Shown here piece by piece: positions 23,583 through 23,914 of a stretch of DNA of 23,914 nt. The translations under genes and the position numbers were made by a program. Positions within the stretch are counted from its first letter, which is position 1. Each line of letters begins with the position of its first letter. Source of the stretch: CAZWVM01 sp964637705 (GTDB lineage Bacteria > UBA8481); the NCBI GenBank assembly GCA_964637705.1, contig CAZWVM010000033.1, forward strand, positions 1 to 23,914, read 5' to 3'. The notes beneath the pieces were generated by a model, which was given only the letters and a program-made list of their open reading frames with translations, did not search any database and was not told where the DNA came from.

Positions 23583-23914
23583 ATGGTTCATCATGGCAAG
23601 GTTCGCATCGGCATCGTCGTCGGCGGCGGTCCCGCGCCGGGCATCAACGGCGTCATCTCGTCGGTCACGATCGAGGCGGAGAACAACGGTTTCGAGGTCG
23701 TGGGTTTCTACGACGGCTTCAGCCATCTCGCCAAGGGCGAGCGAAAATTCGTGGAACTCACGACGGACCTCGTCAGCCGGATCCACCTCGAGGGCGGCAG
23801 CATCCTCAGGACCTCGCGCGTCAACCCCACGAAGGATCCCAAGATGCTCGAGAACGTCGTCAAGACGCTCATCGGGATGAACATCACGCACCTCGTGACG
23901 ATCGGCGGCGACGA
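23583..23914 (+). CDS. 6-phosphofructokinase family protein, probably PPi-dependent, 3' end outside window
   Basis: The first 110 residues of a phosphofructokinase are visible. The N-terminal IGIVVGGGPAPGINGVISSV (9-28) is the phosphate-donor loop, and GG-PAPGIN is common in PPi-type and related enzymes where ATP-PFKs have GGDAPGMN. HLEGGSILRTSRVNPTK (68-84) is the next conserved block. The window ends at THLVTIGGD plus the bases GA. The following codon is therefore Asp or Glu, not the Gly of the ATP-type GGDG, which matches the PPi-type GGDD. The ATG at 23583 has GGGAGG (23567-23572) 10 nt upstream, inside the end of the preceding gene. The second diagnostic site (PKTIDND versus PGTIDND) is beyond the window. 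Confidence 0.9.
   Translation, partial: MVHHGKVRIGIVVGGGPAPGINGVISSVTIEAENNGFEVVGFYDGFSHLAKGERKFVELTTDLVSRIHLEGGSILRTSRVNPTKDPKMLENVVKTLIGMNITHLVTIGGD

Noticed and set aside
23584..23880. Ser/Arg-rich plus-strand frame running through the phosphofructokinase region
   Set aside because: It is in a different frame from the clear phosphofructokinase reading that starts at 23583, and has shadow-like composition.

Overview
The window is GC-rich DNA (about 62-65% by eye) from a Gram-negative bacterium. Two PorV/PorQ-type outer-membrane proteins and two secreted proteins with FlgD-like C-terminal Ig domains point to the FCB lineage or a related candidate phylum (Eisenbacteria- or Zixibacteria-like). 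This placement is an inference from gene content; no marker here fixes the species. There are 17 protein genes and one tRNA. No IS element, phage gene, CRISPR array or rRNA was seen.

Layout. (1) 1-1465, plus strand: the 3' part of a class II fructose-bisphosphate aldolase gene, a tRNA-Leu(GAG) with a clear sigma-70 promoter and its own terminator, and rpiB. (2) 13286 down to 1488, minus strand: a tightly coupled seven-gene cluster. Its order is a 2155-aa repeat-containing surface protein, a PorV-like barrel with a FlgO/TolB-N-like tail, a secreted phospholipase-D-family protein with a FlgD-like tail, a second PorV-like barrel with the same kind of tail, a small membrane protein, a DUF5679 zinc-ribbon protein and a SpoU-family RNA methyltransferase. 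The first four genes are joined by three ATGA overlaps. (3) 13471-14268, plus strand: one unrecognised, probably exported protein. (4) 19371 down to 14243, minus strand: a small membrane/coiled-coil protein, a GH57/DUF3536 glycoside hydrolase, folD and moeA. (5) 22489 down to 19437, minus strand: a CPBP membrane protease, hemL and comF. (6) 22523 to the end, plus strand: an exported SH3b-like protein and the 5' part of a phosphofructokinase gene that looks PPi-dependent.

How the genes fit together. The aldolase, phosphofructokinase and RpiB belong to sugar-phosphate metabolism, and FolD, MoeA and HemL to cofactor synthesis. The most distinctive part is region 2, which alternates cargo, PorV-like, cargo, PorV-like. 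This suggests a dedicated surface-export and anchoring unit related to type IX secretion, in which each PorV-like protein may serve the cargo encoded just upstream. The giant cargo contains at least five divergent copies of a module I cannot name. It also contains a run of ten C residues (coding strand) that could act as a phase-variation switch. Base composition changes partway through this gene, near 9.2 kb.
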